This document shows, one piece after another, positions 62,429-64,000 of a stretch of 64,000 bases of DNA. A program made the position numbers and the translations under genes. Below the pieces are notes generated by a model. The model ran no database searches, was not told the DNA's origin, and saw nothing but the letters and a program-made list of their open reading frames with translations. Origin of the DNA: Cornus controversa (lineage: Eukaryota > Streptophyta > Magnoliopsida > Cornales > Cornaceae); NCBI GenBank assembly GCA_026545225.1, contig CM048850.1, forward strand, positions 9,143,501-9,207,500, read 5' to 3'. Positions within the stretch are counted from its first letter, which is position 1. The number at the start of each line of letters is the position of its first letter.

Positions 62429-64000
62429 TGATGGTCCGGGAAGCCCATGAACATGTTTTCTCAATTTTTAATGTCAAAAGGATCTGTAAGAGCATTAGTG
62501 TCATTTCACATAATTTTATGATTTAGTTAATTGCCTTGCTCTATTATATTTTTTCATGTATTTGCACTAACCAAATTGCAGGGGTAATTCTATCATTTTT
62601 CAGAGAAGGTCAAATTAGGTGCAGGGGCATATTGGAAAAATAATGCTGCTAGGCTTCGTATCATTTTAAAAAGGTGATATTTATATATAAAAGAAATATG
62701 TGGCTCAGATGGTCAATGATATATATCTAGCGGCTGAATTAAGAAAATGGTGTGAAGATATTTGTGAGCTATGAGTGACTGAAAAGGTGTGATAGTTTAG
62801 ACAGAGAAAGTGTGGGTGTGTGAATAAAGAGCATCGTTGCAAGATGCGTATATAGAGTGAGAGTGAGCAGTCGAGAGGGACATCCATGGCCATCTGGCAA
62901 CTGGGGGCCATGTGTTTGAGTTTCAATATAGTGTGTGCAAAAAGATAGAGAGAGTGAGTGACAGTCAGGTGAGAGAAACCATTATCATTGACCAAACTGT
63001 AGTTTCTTCATCATCATCAACGTTTGCAATTTCTTCACCATTGTCGGCGTTTGTAGTTTCTTCATCATCATCGGCATCTGTAGTTTCTTCATCATCGTCA
63101 GCGTCTGCAATTTCTTCATCATTGTCCGAATATGTAATTTGTTCATCATCGTCGGCATTTGCAGTTTCTTCATCATTATCGGCATCTTCAAATCTCTATA
63201 ATACATGTTCTTCATAGACAGTGAGTATGGATTGTATATCTCTAAACTCACCTAAGGTATTAAGAATGTCAATCTCACTCTCAAAAACTCTCATAAAAAT
63301 TGTTCAAGTTATATATAGTCATATAAAGCTTATAGATACACACTGTTTTGCTGATGTTGGGCTCTATTCTATTTGATTGACCCATTGATTTGTGCTTAGC
63401 TTCTCTTTGTGCTGATGTTGAGCTCTATTATGCTTGAGCAACCCAATTGATGTTAGCTTGGTCTGAGTTTGTGTTGATTTAGCAATATATCTATTTTTCC
63501 CTAATTTTGATTTTCTAAAATTTAGTATTTCTGCTTTGAAGCTTGCTGTCTCTATTATAACTCTAAATTTCTGTGAGTTCTTTGTGTTATCTCCTGCCGA
63601 AACAATCTTTGTGAGTTCTCTGTGCTAACTCTTACTGGATCATTTTCACTTCGCTGAGCTAACTCATATTGATCATGAATATTCTTTATCATTAATTAGA
63701 AATTACATTGTTCCTAAATTTCTTAGTTTTGTTGTTTCAAATTGAATATTGCTAATTTGATTTAAATTTTTTTTGCTGTGTTAAAACTCTGTTGTGCTGA
63801 AAAGTTATTGCTGTTTGGAGTTTCACTATATGTTGAATTTAGGAGTTGATTTAAGTATTTTCATTTTTTGAAATCTATTGTGATATTGCTGAAAAATCAT
63901 GTTACAGAAATCTGCTATCAAGTTGCTAAATATAATTTCTAAATTGCTAAAACTTGTTTCTGGATATTTGAATTGCTGAAATTATTAACTGGAAAGTCAT
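62429..64000 (+). mobile_element. 3' LTR of Copia element C, truncated by the window edge
   Basis: Begins TGATGGTCCGGGAAGCC after a purine-rich tract and parallels 54081 onward at several percent divergence by eye. It is still running at the window end. Confidence 0.85.
62999..63187 (+). repeat. 27-bp minisatellite in the element C 3' LTR
   Basis: About seven units GYAGTTTCTTCATCATCRTC plus GGCRTCT, against five in the 5' LTR. The unit number changed after insertion, or the two LTRs gained and lost units independently. Confidence 0.88.

Larger units (their letters stand above)
54081..64000 (+). mobile_element. Ty1/Copia element C, internally deleted, runs off the window
   Basis: A relative of element A: 5' LTR 54081-56737, primer site GGTACCAGAGTAC, gag from 56800 (MDEDSSTHKAPIFDGTSF against MAEDSSTHKAPIFDDTSF in A), protease text to about 62226, purine-rich tract AGGAGGAGAT, and 3' LTR from 62429 beyond 64000. 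Most of integrase, all of reverse transcriptase and most of RNase H are absent, so it is a non-autonomous fossil with several breaks. A solo LTR of another family is inserted at 57841-61092. Confidence 0.85.

Overview
The window is eukaryotic nuclear DNA from a flowering plant, most likely a eudicot. It is AT-rich and packed with nested plant LTR retrotransposons (Ty1/Copia SIRE-like, Ty3/Gypsy Athila and chromovirus-like, and a TRIM). It holds a CACTA DNA transposon, plant-specific gene pieces with GT-AG introns, and one intact UDP-glycosyltransferase gene. The species cannot be told from the sequence.

Layout. 1-2483 is a Ty3/Gypsy-type LTR with its primer-binding region. 2484-5498 is the leader, gag region and broken LTR of a minus-strand Copia element. 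A plus-strand Copia element (element A) spans 5499-44497. Its integrase region was invaded by a CACTA transposon of about 29.9 kb (9722-39605; matching CACTACAAGA termini, 3-bp target duplication TGT). No transposase is visible in the CACTA. Instead it carries pieces of at least six unrelated host genes: a histidine-phosphatase/phosphoglycerate-mutase-like exon, a four-exon TKI1-like segment, a PPR piece, an OSCA/CSC1 channel exon, a malectin-like receptor-kinase ectodomain, and ribosomal protein eL6 exons. It was itself later invaded by a nearly whole, young Athila-type element (17751-30757; TSD TTAGT) and a 568-bp TRIM (33536-34103; TSD ATTAT). Without these two insertions the CACTA is about 16.3 kb.

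44498-47836 holds old LTR remnants, including an Athila-type solo LTR. 47837-50526 (minus strand) is the only complete host gene seen: a three-exon UGT85A-type glycosyltransferase of 481 residues with an intact reading frame. About 420 bp beyond its start codon lies a broken minus-strand Copia element (50945-54080). From 54081 to the window edge lies a second, internally deleted relative of element A (element C), whose gag region contains a 3.25-kb solo LTR of another family (57841-61092).

The nesting gives a relative order: old minus-strand Copia, then element A, then the CACTA with its captured genes, then Athila and TRIM. The most notable feature is the multi-gene-capturing CACTA. The next is a palindromic CGATTGATCGA-type array shared by the Athila element (both LTRs and internally) and the unrelated LTR at the left edge.
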